DNA of 64,000 nt from a virus, in the IMG/VR virus record IMGVR_UViG_3300005613_000001, positions 130,279-194,278 of that record, one strand, 5' to 3'. The first letter of the stretch is position 1. Each line of letters begins with the position of its first letter. Positions 46,592 to 55,591 of the stretch are shown piece after piece. The notes under the pieces were generated by a model. It did not search any database and was not told where the DNA came from. It saw only the letters and a list, made by a program, of their open reading frames with translations. Both the position numbers and the translations under genes were made by a program.

Positions 46592-47676
46592 ACATCATTC
46601 TCGCTATAGCTGTTGCTGTACAGCAGTTCTTTCTGCTTCGACTTCTTCTTTTTCTTATCACCGCCTCTAGTTTTTTCTGCTTCTCTTAAAATTCCACAAC
46701 AAGCCTCATAAAGCTTGTCATAAAGGCGATTCCTGAAACAGCTAACGGCATTACGGTCAGCAGCAGAAGCCGCCTCTTGATTAGAAAGATCACCAATCAA
46801 TCTTCTCAATGCATTTGAAGCTTCTGTGACAGCCGAATCAACAATTGGACCCACTCTCATTTTTAAATCTTGAGAAGTGTCGTATGCCATTGCCATAACA
46901 TCGTGGAGCGTTGATCTGTGTTGCCAGTTTTTATTCACAATAAAAAGAGGGTCTTTTTCACTCTCAGAGGCCCAAGCGGCAAGATTTCTCAATCTTTCAT
47001 CCGACCTAGCTTCAGCATAAAAATTGTCATGAATATCATTATTAAAAGTAGAACCCCAAAATCCCTCAATAATTGAATTTCCAATGGTAGAAAGTGACCA
47101 ATCTTCTTGGGGAATTCGGTCAAGGGGTGCATAAACGGCATCTCGCCCAACACAGCAAACAAAATTGGCATCAATATTGGGAAGATTCGGTCTATAAAGT
47201 GAACTAGCAAGTGTTTTCAGTGGAATCCTACCGTAAGCCACTTGAAGACTGCGAGGATAGATTCGCCCCTGTTCCCTTTTAAGCCACATTAGAAACACAA
47301 CATATGGAAAAGCAAGCCGATAGTACCCATTGCCTAATTCGCATTCAAATTTAACTGTTCTAACAACAGGCTTTTGCTCTACGACAAGCAATTTCATATC
47401 CCCGATAGTTTTAAGGAGACGGGTGCCTTCGGGGACCACTTCAAGAACATTGTTTGTTTCTTCCCAATCATTACAAAACCGCAGAAGCCCATCACTCAAC
47501 CTACCCTTGAAACCATTAACAATACTTTCCGCAATATTTGAGACTTCTACATGCACCCTTTGGGAAAGGCTAGACATCGAAACTTTAAGAGCTTCGGCAA
47601 TAACATCTTTCATCTGCCGTGACGTTAGTAGATCTGTAACTTTGCGATCAACTAGGCTGTAATCTGCATCCCGCAT
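46585..47676 (-). CDS. E2-like protein, long form, paralogue of previous
   Basis: 363 aa. Same layout: helical N-terminus (1-70), KPVVRTVKF (102-110), YRLAFPYVVFLMW (119-131), QVAYGRIPLKTL, LYRPNLPNID (160-169), Cys174-Cys175 in VCCVG, FWGSTFNND. A C-terminal helix ends in KKKKSKQKELLYS. The N-terminal homology of the two long forms shows duplication within the operon. The start overlaps the sigma factor gene by 29 bp. Confidence 0.65.
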   Translation of the reverse strand: MRDADYSLVDRKVTDLLTSRQMKDVIAEALKVSMSSLSQRVHVEVSNIAESIVNGFKGRLSDGLLRFCNDWEETNNVLEVVPEGTRLLKTIGDMKLLVVEQKPVVRTVKFECELGNGYYRLAFPYVVFLMWLKREQGRIYPRSLQVAYGRIPLKTLASSLYRPNLPNIDANFVCCVGRDAVYAPLDRIPQEDWSLSTIGNSIIEGFWGSTFNNDIHDNFYAEARSDERLRNLAAWASESEKDPLFIVNKNWQHRSTLHDVMAMAYDTSQDLKMRVGPIVDSAVTEASNALRRLIGDLSNQEAASAADRNAVSCFRNRLYDKLYEACCGILREAEKTRGGDKKKKKSKQKELLYSNSYSENDVW

Positions 47677-48220
47677 GTCTCTTCCTTGCCTTTGATTTTA
47701 ATTTAGCAATCGCTCTCGTAATCCTTTGATTCACCCGGCCTCTTGTCACTCCATGTCTTTCCCCGACCATCTTCATACTCAATCGTTCCAAATAATACTC
47801 CAACAGCATTTGACGATCTAATTGTTCATAAGATTTTTCTAATTCAACTCCCAATATCCAACTCAACGCTTCATTATCTTCAAAGAGGCGAGCAGTATCC
47901 TCATCTAGTATTTCAATTTCATCACCACGAACTTCAGGAAACCTACCCCTTTCACGAAGTCCTTGCCACACTGCATTTCTTATACAAGCCGTAGCATAAG
48001 TAGAAAATTGGGTGCCTTTGCTGTGCTTGAAAGTATCGAGAGCTTGAGTTAGCCCCAAAAGGGCATCAGAATATTCTTCAGAATCTTTAACAGAACCTTT
48101 GACCTTACAATATTTTAAAACATAGTCAAAGGCTAACCCAAGGTGGTCTTCTATATTGAGCACATCTTCTTTAATGCACTCAACCTTGGGGACTTCCAAC
48201 AACTCAGAAGGAGGAGTCAA
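47648..48220 (-). CDS. RNA polymerase sigma-70 family factor
   Basis: 190 aa. Region 2: DALLGLTQALDTFKHSKGTQFSTYATACIRNAVWQGLR (about 50-88), the classic 2.2-2.4 helix set. Region 4: LSMKMVGERHGVTRGRVNQRITRAIAKLK, a HTH (about 148-176). Regions 1 and 3 are missing or reduced, as in ECF-like or phage late sigma factors. It lies at the head of the Ubl cassette and may direct the AT-rich promoters seen in this window. Confidence 0.82.
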   Translation of the reverse strand: MTPPSELLEVPKVECIKEDVLNIEDHLGLAFDYVLKYCKVKGSVKDSEEYSDALLGLTQALDTFKHSKGTQFSTYATACIRNAVWQGLRERGRFPEVRGDEIEILDEDTARLFEDNEALSWILGVELEKSYEQLDRQMLLEYYLERLSMKMVGERHGVTRGRVNQRITRAIAKLKSKARKRHAGCRLQPS

Positions 48221-48305
48221 TTTAGTTTCTCAACGCTGGGTGCCTTAGTGTTGTAAAGGCACAAAATAAACGCAAAACATGGTCAAAAAACGATTTTTGA
48301 TATTC

Positions 48306-48539
48306 TTATCTCTCGCGGTAGGTTATCCGTCCCTTAGAGAGATCATACGGAGAAAGCTCCACAGTCACCTTATCTCCTGGCGTGATACGGATATAATTCT
48401 TCCTCATCTTGCCGCATAATGTTGCCAGTACGGTGATGTTTTTCTCGCTTTCTTCTACCTGAAGTTCAACACGAAATGTGGTATTAGGCAACGCCTCAGT
48501 AACCACTCCATGTGCTTCAATTCCCTTTTCTTTTGCCAT
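48306..48539 (-). CDS. infA: Translation initiation factor IF-1
   Basis: 77 aa from ATG 48539. [61 protein letters not shown] matches bacterial InfA along its full length (GxVxExLPNxxFRVxL, [33 protein letters not shown]). IF-1 binds the 30S A site during initiation. A phage IF-1 is unusual, and an initiator tRNA is encoded in the same window. Confidence 0.93.
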   Translation of the reverse strand: MAKEKGIEAHGVVTEALPNTTFRVELQVEESEKNITVLATLCGKMRKNYIRITPGDKVTVELSPYDLSKGRITYRER

Positions 48540-49344
48540 TTTCCCCCTTTTTCCCATGATGATCTACAGCTTGCCCACTTTGACCATCCATAAATCCTTT
48601 GAGTTCTTCAAAAGACCACGGAGTATAACCGTAACCTAATCGGGCTCTATAATCAATACCAATATCTACCATTTTTGCATTCGGCAAATGTTCCTCTCGC
48701 CAATGTTCAAAATTGCCGTGAGAATGACCATAGCAATGCCAAACGCCTCGGTGAGATTTATCCCACACTGCATGTGCTGTGTGAGTTATCAGTATTTTCT
48801 GCCCTTCCCATCTTATCGTCACCGTATCGTGGAAAGACCGAATCAACAGTTCTAGGAAGCGGCGGTCTGTAGTCTCTTTTTCATGCCTTTGCCACTGCTC
48901 CAAAGCAGACTCTTGAGAAACCTCCCCACCCAAAACCTTTTCCAATAAATCTTTATGGAAACGATCAGGACGCATTAAATGCCGCATATCCTTATCGTGG
49001 TTACCCCAAACAATATGGATATTGCGGCAAACAATCCTATCCAATAGATGCTTTAAACGCCAAACCGATCCAAAGATAATGTCGCCAGCGATCCAAAGAT
49101 CGTCATTCTCTCCTACAACAGCATTTGTATTATCAATAATGCTGCTATTCATCCGATCCACAGTCTCACGACTGTATCGGAGTGATCTTACTGCATCATA
49201 CTCTACTTCTCCCTGCTGATACAATTGTTCCATTTGCAGGAAATTTTGCCGCTCACCTTCATTCATAAACTCTAAACGGCGGCAATAAGTCAAAATCCTC
49301 GCATGATCAAGGTGCCAATCTGCGGTAAAAAACGGTCTTCCCAT
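48517..49344 (-). CDS. Calcineurin-like metallophosphoesterase
   Basis: 275 aa. [10 protein letters not shown] (DxH), [10 protein letters not shown] (GD), [11 protein letters not shown] (GNHD), ITHTAHAVW and YGHSHGN (GHxH) are the five metal-binding motifs. Similar to phosphatase/nuclease domains in phages. Overlaps the IF-1 start by 23 bp. Confidence 0.85.
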   Translation of the reverse strand: MGRPFFTADWHLDHARILTYCRRLEFMNEGERQNFLQMEQLYQQGEVEYDAVRSLRYSRETVDRMNSSIIDNTNAVVGENDDLWIAGDIIFGSVWRLKHLLDRIVCRNIHIVWGNHDKDMRHLMRPDRFHKDLLEKVLGGEVSQESALEQWQRHEKETTDRRFLELLIRSFHDTVTIRWEGQKILITHTAHAVWDKSHRGVWHCYGHSHGNFEHWREEHLPNAKMVDIGIDYRARLGYGYTPWSFEELKGFMDGQSGQAVDHHGKKGENGKRKGN

Positions 49345-49423
49345 CTTCCCTAACTCTCTTTCTCACAATACTTTCCATCAAATTAACCTTCATTGAACCC
49401 TCTGGTACAATTCCCTTTTTCTC

Positions 49424-49451
49424 ATTATATCATGGAAATGTTTGAAGTAAA
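49424..49451 (-). promoter_or_regulatory. sigma70-like promoter with downstream GGAATTGTAC element
   Basis: TTTACT, 16-bp spacer, TATAAT on the minus strand upstream of the phosphoesterase/IF-1/sigma/Ubl gene run. The GTACAATTCC repeat begins about 11 bp beyond the -10 box and could be an operator. Confidence 0.55.
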
Positions 49452-49452
49452 T

Positions 49453-49484
49453 GGGTTCGCCCCCCACTATTGGGGGGCGAACCC
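49453..49484 (-). terminator. Strong terminator-like hairpin
   Basis: GGGTTCGCCCCCCA-CTAT-TGGGGGGCGAACCC just after the dehydratase gene. No U-run, yet the stem is 14 bp and separates two transcription units. Confidence 0.6.
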
Positions 49485-49488
49485 TATG

Positions 49489-50595
49489 TTAAACGGCCCA
49501 ATGGGGGTTATCCAGTGTCCATTTCACCACCTGATTAATGCTGTCCTCAAAGGTGATCGGCATTTTCCAGCCGAGCCCCTTCATCTTCGCATCATCAAGA
49601 GCGTAACGGCGATCATAACCCTTACGAGCCGATTCAGAGGGAACTAATTTATATTTAAGTTCTTTACCCATAAATTTTGCAATCATTTGGGCCAACTCAA
49701 GGTTATCCAATTCAACGTCACCACAAACATTATATCTGTCTGGACGTTCGGCACCATCCTTATACATTGCCGGAGAGAACTGGGAAAGAAAAACAAAGGC
49801 ATCGGCATGGTTCTTAGCGTGTAGATAATACCTAGCCCCAATAGAAGTTGTGCCATCATCATTCAAATCTGCATATACCGGCATTTCTTGATCTAATGCC
49901 ACTTTCTGAATGATCTTCGGCAAAAACTTCTCAGGGTCTTGCCATTCACCAAAATTATTCATTGTGTTTGTAATCACTACTGGCACATCATAAGTTCGCC
50001 AATAAGCAATCGCCATCGCCTCCTGCGCCGCCTTGCTGGCTGCATATGGATTTGAAGGCATAATTACATCCCATTCATGGTGCGCCTGATCTGGCTTGGC
50101 TTCTCCATACACTTCATCCGTTGAAACTTGGAAAAATATCTTGGGTTTAATCTTACGAGCGAATTCCAGCATGTTGATGGACAACTCATAATTATTCCTC
50201 AAACAATGAACAGGATCGGTCGTAGACCTCTCTACAGCACTATCACTCGCCATGTTGATAATATAATCAATTGGCTTTTCCACAACCTGCCCATTTTCAA
50301 ACCTTCGCTCTAAAATCTGGTTTTCTAGCTGCTGATCTATAGGAGCGATTAAATCGTGATAGTAATTTTTGAGGCGGGTGTTCATCTGGTTCAATGCATC
50401 AATATGTTTCCGCCCCTTTAATTTATAACATTTTCGTTTGTAGTTCTCTAAAGCATCATTCAAACGAGTGTATGTGCCTTTGTGGCGAAACGAATCAAGA
50501 CCAATGATTTCCCAATCAGTATTGAATAGAAAGTAGTCTACACAATGGGAACCTATAAACCCCGCATGTCCGGTAAGAAGAACTCGCTTAGGCAT
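49489..50595 (-). CDS. rmlB: dTDP-glucose 4,6-dehydratase-like SDR enzyme
   Basis: 368 aa from ATG 50595. VLLTGHAGFIGSHCVDYFL (NAD-binding GxxGxxG), VSTDEVYGEAK, NPYAASKAAQEAMAIAYWRTYDVPVVITNTMNNFGEWQ with the YxxxK catalytic pair, and a C-terminal substrate domain. It would make a 4-keto-6-deoxy nucleotide sugar for the many glycosyltransferases here. Exact sugar specificity unknown. Confidence 0.82.
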   Translation of the reverse strand: MPKRVLLTGHAGFIGSHCVDYFLFNTDWEIIGLDSFRHKGTYTRLNDALENYKRKCYKLKGRKHIDALNQMNTRLKNYYHDLIAPIDQQLENQILERRFENGQVVEKPIDYIINMASDSAVERSTTDPVHCLRNNYELSINMLEFARKIKPKIFFQVSTDEVYGEAKPDQAHHEWDVIMPSNPYAASKAAQEAMAIAYWRTYDVPVVITNTMNNFGEWQDPEKFLPKIIQKVALDQEMPVYADLNDDGTTSIGARYYLHAKNHADAFVFLSQFSPAMYKDGAERPDRYNVCGDVELDNLELAQMIAKFMGKELKYKLVPSESARKGYDRRYALDDAKMKGLGWKMPITFEDSINQVVKWTLDNPHWAV

Positions 50596-50597
50596 TT

Positions 50598-51122
50598 TTA
50601 TCTCCAATGGAAGTGATAGTTGTATCTTGAATATGGTTGATAATACGGACGATGATAATACGGACGATATTGATATGGCAACGTGTAGGGATAAAACCAT
50701 GCATGTTGTTTTGTGACTCTTTGATTAGACATTTCCCTTTGTTTTAATATTTGCTGTATTCGCATGTCTTGTGCCTTGCGAAAAGATTCATGAGCCATTT
50801 GAGCTTGAGCAACCTTCACCTTATAAACATCAAGAAACATCCTCGCCTCGGTATTGCTCATACCTTCAAATTCTGCCTTCTTTTCCTGATAGTCCGCCTC
50901 AGTAAAATCTTTTCTAACGCGGAATTCATAGGCCAACCGAGATAAGTACCAATTTTTCTCCGTTTGAAGGGTAGCATCAAGAGCGGTGTCCGCCACCTCC
51001 TCCGTTTCCTCCTCCATTGGCATTTCTATAACAACAGGCGGGGGAGGATCAACCCAATCCATTGTAAACCCCATATGAAGATCACCCACAATAAACGCTG
51101 ATAATATAAATAGACTATTCAT
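50598..51122 (-). CDS. Secreted Tyr-rich protein
   Basis: 174 aa with a hydrophobic N-terminus that could be a signal peptide (MNSLFILSAFIVGDL), a helical middle, and a C-terminus rich in Tyr/Pro/His (about 140-174). Unknown role, possibly structural or surface. Confidence 0.5.
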   Translation of the reverse strand: MNSLFILSAFIVGDLHMGFTMDWVDPPPPVVIEMPMEEETEEVADTALDATLQTEKNWYLSRLAYEFRVRKDFTEADYQEKKAEFEGMSNTEARMFLDVYKVKVAQAQMAHESFRKAQDMRIQQILKQREMSNQRVTKQHAWFYPYTLPYQYRPYYHRPYYQPYSRYNYHFHWR

Positions 51123-51125
51123 TTT

Positions 51126-51728
51126 CTAACCCCATAATGTTCCTAAATTAACATAGTTAAAAGGAGATTTCTCTTGCTCTGGTAGCACCAATGCAATTTT
51201 GATATCGTCCTCTTTTTTGCCTCTAAACGTACCGACCCAACCCCTTTCACGATCTCCAACAAACTTATTAAAACCAAGCAAAAATCGCATAACAGCCATC
51301 TTGGTTTCTCTTACATACCACACAGATTGCAGGGATTCATCATAATTTGTGGAATCCACATAATTCATTCCTGCTCGGAGGAGGACCGTCAACAAAGAAC
51401 GCCTTATCTTACAGCCTCTCCAAAACTCGGACGGTTCAATCCATAAAATATCTTCTCTATTTGTTGGATTGAATTTTGAATAATCCCAAGGCTGCGTCAG
51501 GCTTTCAAAGTTCAAAACCTGTTCTGTTTTATGAATGAACTCTGCGACGGTTTGGCTATTACCCTTATGATTGAAATAAAACCCGCCTACTGTCTCATCT
51601 ATCTGTTTCTCAAAAGTATCTCTACACTTCTCCCAGTGTTCGCCCCCCTCCAAATAATAACACCCAGGATGAGGAGCAAAACTCGGGGACTTGTGCTTTC
51701 TAATTGGACCAAATAACGTTTTTTTCAT
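51126..51728 (-). CDS. Unknown protein
   Basis: 200 aa from ATG 51728. WEKCRDTFEKQIDETVGGFYFNHKG and EPSEFWRGCKIRRSLLTVLLRAG segments; no recognised domain. ATGA overlap with the upstream gene. WxxGCKxRR...LLRAG resembles segments of phage proteins adjoining amidoligase-type genes. Confidence 0.45.
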   Translation of the reverse strand: MKKTLFGPIRKHKSPSFAPHPGCYYLEGGEHWEKCRDTFEKQIDETVGGFYFNHKGNSQTVAEFIHKTEQVLNFESLTQPWDYSKFNPTNREDILWIEPSEFWRGCKIRRSLLTVLLRAGMNYVDSTNYDESLQSVWYVRETKMAVMRFLLGFNKFVGDRERGWVGTFRGKKEDDIKIALVLPEQEKSPFNYVNLGTLWG

Positions 51729-52285
51729 GTTAGTTTTATAATCCAATCACAGTAATTGTTTAAAACATCATTACGCCAAATTAAAATGTCAGAGTGTTGA
51801 TCCCACAAACAATCAGACAGCCTACTAATAATCTTGTTTCTTTCTCGCTTCGGAGTTTGGCGATCAACGCTTTTAAAAAGTTCATGTGTTAATTCGCCCT
51901 TTTGAGCAAACCAACCATCTAAACTGTAAAGAACCATCTCCCACGTTTTATCCGATAATTCATTTTTGGACACCATCTTAGGCTTCCCTATTTCCTTTGC
52001 CCAACTCAACAAAAAATCTTCATACTCATCGTAGCAAAGCGATTCCGATGCTAAAAAATTAAAAAAACGGTTTCCACTTCTATAGCTGTGCTTGTAACCA
52101 TTATGATAAAGAGAAAAACAAGCAATAACATACTCTTGAGGATTGTTCCTTACATTGACTCTTTTGATGGTAACAAAAAACCATTTATGCGAATCGTGAT
52201 TTTCAAGAATCAAATATCCGAGGCGGGGACAACCAACCAGAGGTTGCCTACAAAATCTTCGCGCATATTCCTCATGTAAGAACAT
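51725..52285 (-). CDS. Unknown protein
   Basis: 186 aa, aromatic-rich (CPRLGYLILENHDSHKWFFVTIKRV). No family recognised. Coupled to the next gene. Confidence 0.45.
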   Translation of the reverse strand: MFLHEEYARRFCRQPLVGCPRLGYLILENHDSHKWFFVTIKRVNVRNNPQEYVIACFSLYHNGYKHSYRSGNRFFNFLASESLCYDEYEDFLLSWAKEIGKPKMVSKNELSDKTWEMVLYSLDGWFAQKGELTHELFKSVDRQTPKRERNKIISRLSDCLWDQHSDILIWRNDVLNNYCDWIIKLT

Positions 52286-52290
52286 TTAAT

Positions 52291-53448
52291 TTAATCTAAA
52301 TTAGGCAGGTAGGAGTTTCGCACTTTGACTTTTTCAGGCGGTTCTTCATTATCGTAAGTCGGCCAACTCTTAGAAATTGGAAGCTCATCATCTTCTACAT
52401 CATCCCAACTTCCCTTAACCGGCGAAGTGTCTTCTACTTCATTAACCCTCTCAACCAAGTCAGTCAGAGAGCTAAAACCGCCCTCTGTTGCGGGTTCAGA
52501 CTCAGGCTCGGGGGTGGGTTCCGGCTCGGGTTCCGGGGTCGGCTCGGGTGTGGGCTCGGGTTCCACTTCCACTTTGGGAGCAGTCGTAGGATTGGTGAAG
52601 ATATCAGAAGTTTTCCCTTCTTCCATTCCTCCTTCTTCCGGCAATTCAGAAACCTGACCTTCCTCTAAATCAGAAACCTGACCTTCTTCTAAATCAGGAA
52701 TGGGAATAAGTTTCTGCTCTGCCGTTCTTTCAACCAAATCTTCTTTCGGAAGGTCAGAAGTGCCACCCTCATCCCTAATGCGATATGAAATCAATCTATC
52801 TTTATCTCTCTCTGTAAAGGCTCTTCCCCCCGAATAATCTAAAGTTATCCATTTTACGCTCCCATCATCCCTAACCCACTCATAAGCTAGAGGAATACGA
52901 CCATTGATGATAGGAATAAAAACTTTCCTTCCCGAACTAAGCTCTACGGCAACCTTAAATTGTTCTTTAATTTCACCAGTGTTTACCAACTTCAAAGTGG
53001 GGTAGGCTTCATGATCTTCAGTTGATTTAAATTTAATAACCTTACCAACATAATTGCTATTATACAAAATAGCATCTTGATAATCACACACAACAGTATT
53101 TCCAACAATTATAACAGTAGGAATGAAACCATTAATGACAGGAACACGATACTGTTTTCCGTTTGATAATTCCACTTTCACTTGAAACTGTGTTTTAATA
53201 CGACCTATATTTCTAAACTCTACCCTTAGAGGCTTTTTTGCTTTATAGGTAGATAAATTAGTTGAGCAACTACTCTCGCAACGACTCCAATTTGTTCTTG
53301 TCCAAAACATTCGCCAGCCGCCGCTAGAATAATTAGACCCGAAGGCTCTTTGTGCATTGCTAATCGTGTAATCGGCTTCACACTGCCCTATGAAAAACAC
53401 CAACGAACATACTGCTAGTACAAAACTTCGTATAAACATTTCTTTCAT
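52291..53448 (-). CDS. Secreted protein with two SLA/SHD1-like repeats and PEPTPEP linker
   Basis: 385 aa from ATG 53448, signal peptide about 1-22 (FVLAVCSLVFFIGQCEA). Two related segments (about 75-115 and 145-190) share TQFQVKVELSNGKQYRVPVINGFIP and EQFKVAVELSSGRKVFIPIING. A Pro/Glu repeat linker (about 285-315) and an acidic tail follow. Repeat plus linker suggests an exported, extended protein. Confidence 0.5.
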   Translation of the reverse strand: MKEMFIRSFVLAVCSLVFFIGQCEADYTISNAQRAFGSNYSSGGWRMFWTRTNWSRCESSCSTNLSTYKAKKPLRVEFRNIGRIKTQFQVKVELSNGKQYRVPVINGFIPTVIIVGNTVVCDYQDAILYNSNYVGKVIKFKSTEDHEAYPTLKLVNTGEIKEQFKVAVELSSGRKVFIPIINGRIPLAYEWVRDDGSVKWITLDYSGGRAFTERDKDRLISYRIRDEGGTSDLPKEDLVERTAEQKLIPIPDLEEGQVSDLEEGQVSELPEEGGMEEGKTSDIFTNPTTAPKVEVEPEPTPEPTPEPEPEPTPEPESEPATEGGFSSLTDLVERVNEVEDTSPVKGSWDDVEDDELPISKSWPTYDNEEPPEKVKVRNSYLPNLD

Positions 53449-53461
53449 CCCTTGCTTGCAA

Positions 53462-53677
53462 TTAATTTTCAAAACTTTCAACTAAAAACATGTCGTCCGC
53501 ATGGACCCATCTATGCTCACTCTCACTCCAAGTAACAGGGTATGCCTCGGGAAAAGAATCCAAAATATCAAACAAATGCCCATCATTTTTTGCATGATCT
53601 ACTGATCTTTGAAAAATCAATGGATGGATATTGGGATACCTCTCCCTAATCGCACACACTGTCTTATCTGTTACCAT
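53462..53677 (-). CDS. Small protein, unknown
   Basis: 71 aa from ATG 53677. Helical N-terminus (MVTDKTVCAIRERYPNIHPLIFQRSVDHAKNDG). No domain recognised. Confidence 0.4.
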   Translation of the reverse strand: MVTDKTVCAIRERYPNIHPLIFQRSVDHAKNDGHLFDILDSFPEAYPVTWSESEHRWVHADDMFLVESFEN

Positions 53678-53684
53678 TGTTTTA

Positions 53685-53969
53685 TTATAGTTTATCGCCT
53701 GAGAAACTTCGGCCCTTAGAGCGCAATCTCCACCACCTAAAGATAGCCAAAAAGACAACGCCACCAATAATGCCCATAAAAACGCCAGATGACGAAAAAG
53801 CCATACCCCGCCCCAATAAATAATTTACTAGACCACCGATATAACTTCCAGCAATACCAATGCCAATAGTAGGCAAAAAACCTACTGGATCATCACCAGG
53901 ATGGAGACATTTAGAAATAATCCCAACAACCAAACCGTATATTACCCAAATAAAAATGCCAATCATCAA
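53685..53969 (-). CDS. GlsB/YeaQ/YmgE-like membrane protein
   Basis: 94 aa with three hydrophobic helices and the GxxxGxxSKxxxPGDDPxGFLPTIxxGIxGSYIGG pattern of this stress-associated membrane family. Usual family length about 85 aa. Confidence 0.75.
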   Translation of the reverse strand: MMIGIFIWVIYGLVVGIISKCLHPGDDPVGFLPTIGIGIAGSYIGGLVNYLLGRGMAFSSSGVFMGIIGGVVFLAIFRWWRLRSKGRSFSGDKL

Positions 53970-54649
53970 ATCCTCCTGTTTTCTGTAATGAATTTACAAA
54001 GGGTTAAAAAATAATTTTGATCCAAATTCCACTTCATAACATTAACATCCTTGTGTACCCATTGAATATTTCCCTCTACATATCCTTTAGAAGAATCAAT
54101 TCTATCTAAAGATGCTATAAATCCCTGTTCTACTTTATCCGGCATTGGTATATCAATCCCTGACAAGGCACACTTCTCATTTTGCAACTGATAAACTTTC
54201 CAAGCATAATTAATAGATATACTAAACTCCAATGATCCACTTTTTCTTCTTAATGCATTCGCTTTTAATCTTTTCCAATATGTTCCACTTAACTTACCAC
54301 ACCCCTTCCAAGAACAGCTTCTCTCCCCCGTCATTGCACAACTACCACACATTTGCGACTTACCATTCAATAAATGCGATTCTCTAATTTTTTGTTTATT
54401 GCCACACTCGCATTTACAAAGCCACAATACCCTACCTTGTTCTGCCTCTTGTGGCTCAATCACACTCCACTTTCCAAACCTTTTACCTTGTATATCCTTA
54501 AACTTCTTTATCCTCTTAGTATACTTTCTACTAATACCTAGTTTTTTTAAATGCCTTTGAAGAGTGGTTTTTGCTACTCCATTTTTATCAGCCGATTTAA
54601 CAATTGATAAACCACATTCATAATCTTTTATTGCTTGTTTAATACTCAT
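53966..54649 (-). CDS. HNH homing-type endonuclease
   Basis: 227 aa. An N-terminal HTH-like region (SADKNGVAKTTLQRHLKKLGISRKY), a CKCECGNKQK...CGSC zinc part, and the HNH-like CALSGIDIPMPD...ASLDRIDSSKGYVEGNIQWVHKDVNVMKW, well known in phage homing endonucleases. Not adjacent to a tRNA, unlike the others. Confidence 0.75.
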   Translation of the reverse strand: MSIKQAIKDYECGLSIVKSADKNGVAKTTLQRHLKKLGISRKYTKRIKKFKDIQGKRFGKWSVIEPQEAEQGRVLWLCKCECGNKQKIRESHLLNGKSQMCGSCAMTGERSCSWKGCGKLSGTYWKRLKANALRRKSGSLEFSISINYAWKVYQLQNEKCALSGIDIPMPDKVEQGFIASLDRIDSSKGYVEGNIQWVHKDVNVMKWNLDQNYFLTLCKFITENRRI

Positions 54650-54697
54650 ATTCATATATACCCACGAACAATCCATTTTACCTCACAATAATCCAAT

Positions 54698-55591
54698 TTA
54701 TTTTGGTTTTATGTCTAAATAAGAGTCTGGGGTTTTAGAATTTAAAATATCAGCATTCAAATCTTTCATATAACGAAGATAACTCGCATCAAATTGCGAA
54801 TACCCATTAAATCCAATTCGTCGCAATACTCCATCTGGATCGCTGCTAGATTTCATAAACTCATGCAACACATCCTGCCCAAATTCTTTTCTTATCAACA
54901 AACACAACGCTAAGCTTTGTGTATCAAATAATTCCTTTTCTTCTTTACTTAGCTTCATATAGCCATCCTCATCCATAGCAAACATAGCTTTACTGAAAAA
55001 CAACTCTTTATGTTCTCGCAGCATAGCCAATTGGGTGCGTATTAATGGAACGGTGTTATTGAGTCTTGATACACCTCGATAAACCCAAGTTCTTAATCTC
55101 AATCCATGTTTCTGGTCAAACTCACTTAAACATGGTGTCGTAAGACATTCAGGAACTACCTCTGATGGTGAGTCATCTAAAAGCAGCCAAACAGCCGACA
55201 TTGTTATTTTATTAGACTCCTTTCTCACTTCTGCCCTTGAATCCTCTATTCTAAATAACTTTTTCATTAAGGTTTTTGTTGGAACGCAAATCACCCGACA
55301 TTCCGAAGAAAAATCAACATTTGGGAATCCCCACCTTTTCATAACCCAGGTCTTAATTTTCTCAATGTTCCGAGCCATAAAAAGACCTTGATCTTCTTCC
55401 AACGCCAAAACTGTGAAATTCTCCGTTGTCCAACGATGCCATTCCAGATCCTTAATTTCAGGATCATCGAAACCCCAATCTTCCATTTTCTCCGTGCCAT
55501 GATAAACCACGGGTTCTGGAAATGCCTCCTGCGCCTGCGTGGCGGTTACCATAACCACCATAAGAATTAAAGCGCTCGCTACCTTAAACAT
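54698..55591 (-). CDS. Secreted protein, unknown
   Basis: 297 aa with a signal peptide (MFKVASALILMVVMVTATQAQ). Middle part (FTVLALEEDQGLFMARNIEKIKTWVMKRWGFPN) resembles peptidase-MA-like proteins, but no HExxH is present. Overlaps the amidoligase gene by 13 bp. Confidence 0.5.
   Translation of the reverse strand: MFKVASALILMVVMVTATQAQEAFPEPVVYHGTEKMEDWGFDDPEIKDLEWHRWTTENFTVLALEEDQGLFMARNIEKIKTWVMKRWGFPNVDFSSECRVICVPTKTLMKKLFRIEDSRAEVRKESNKITMSAVWLLLDDSPSEVVPECLTTPCLSEFDQKHGLRLRTWVYRGVSRLNNTVPLIRTQLAMLREHKELFFSKAMFAMDEDGYMKLSKEEKELFDTQSLALCLLIRKEFGQDVLHEFMKSSSDPDGVLRRIGFNGYSQFDASYLRYMKDLNADILNSKTPDSYLDIKPK

Noticed and set aside
42894-47676. Plasmid PRTRC locus
   Set aside because: No ParB or PRTRC D-F genes; surroundings are phage-like. 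Only the Ubl/E1/E2/JAB parts correspond.
52427-52657. Plus-strand Gly/Ser repeat protein
   Set aside because: Antisense shadow of the PEPTPEP linker in 52291-53448.
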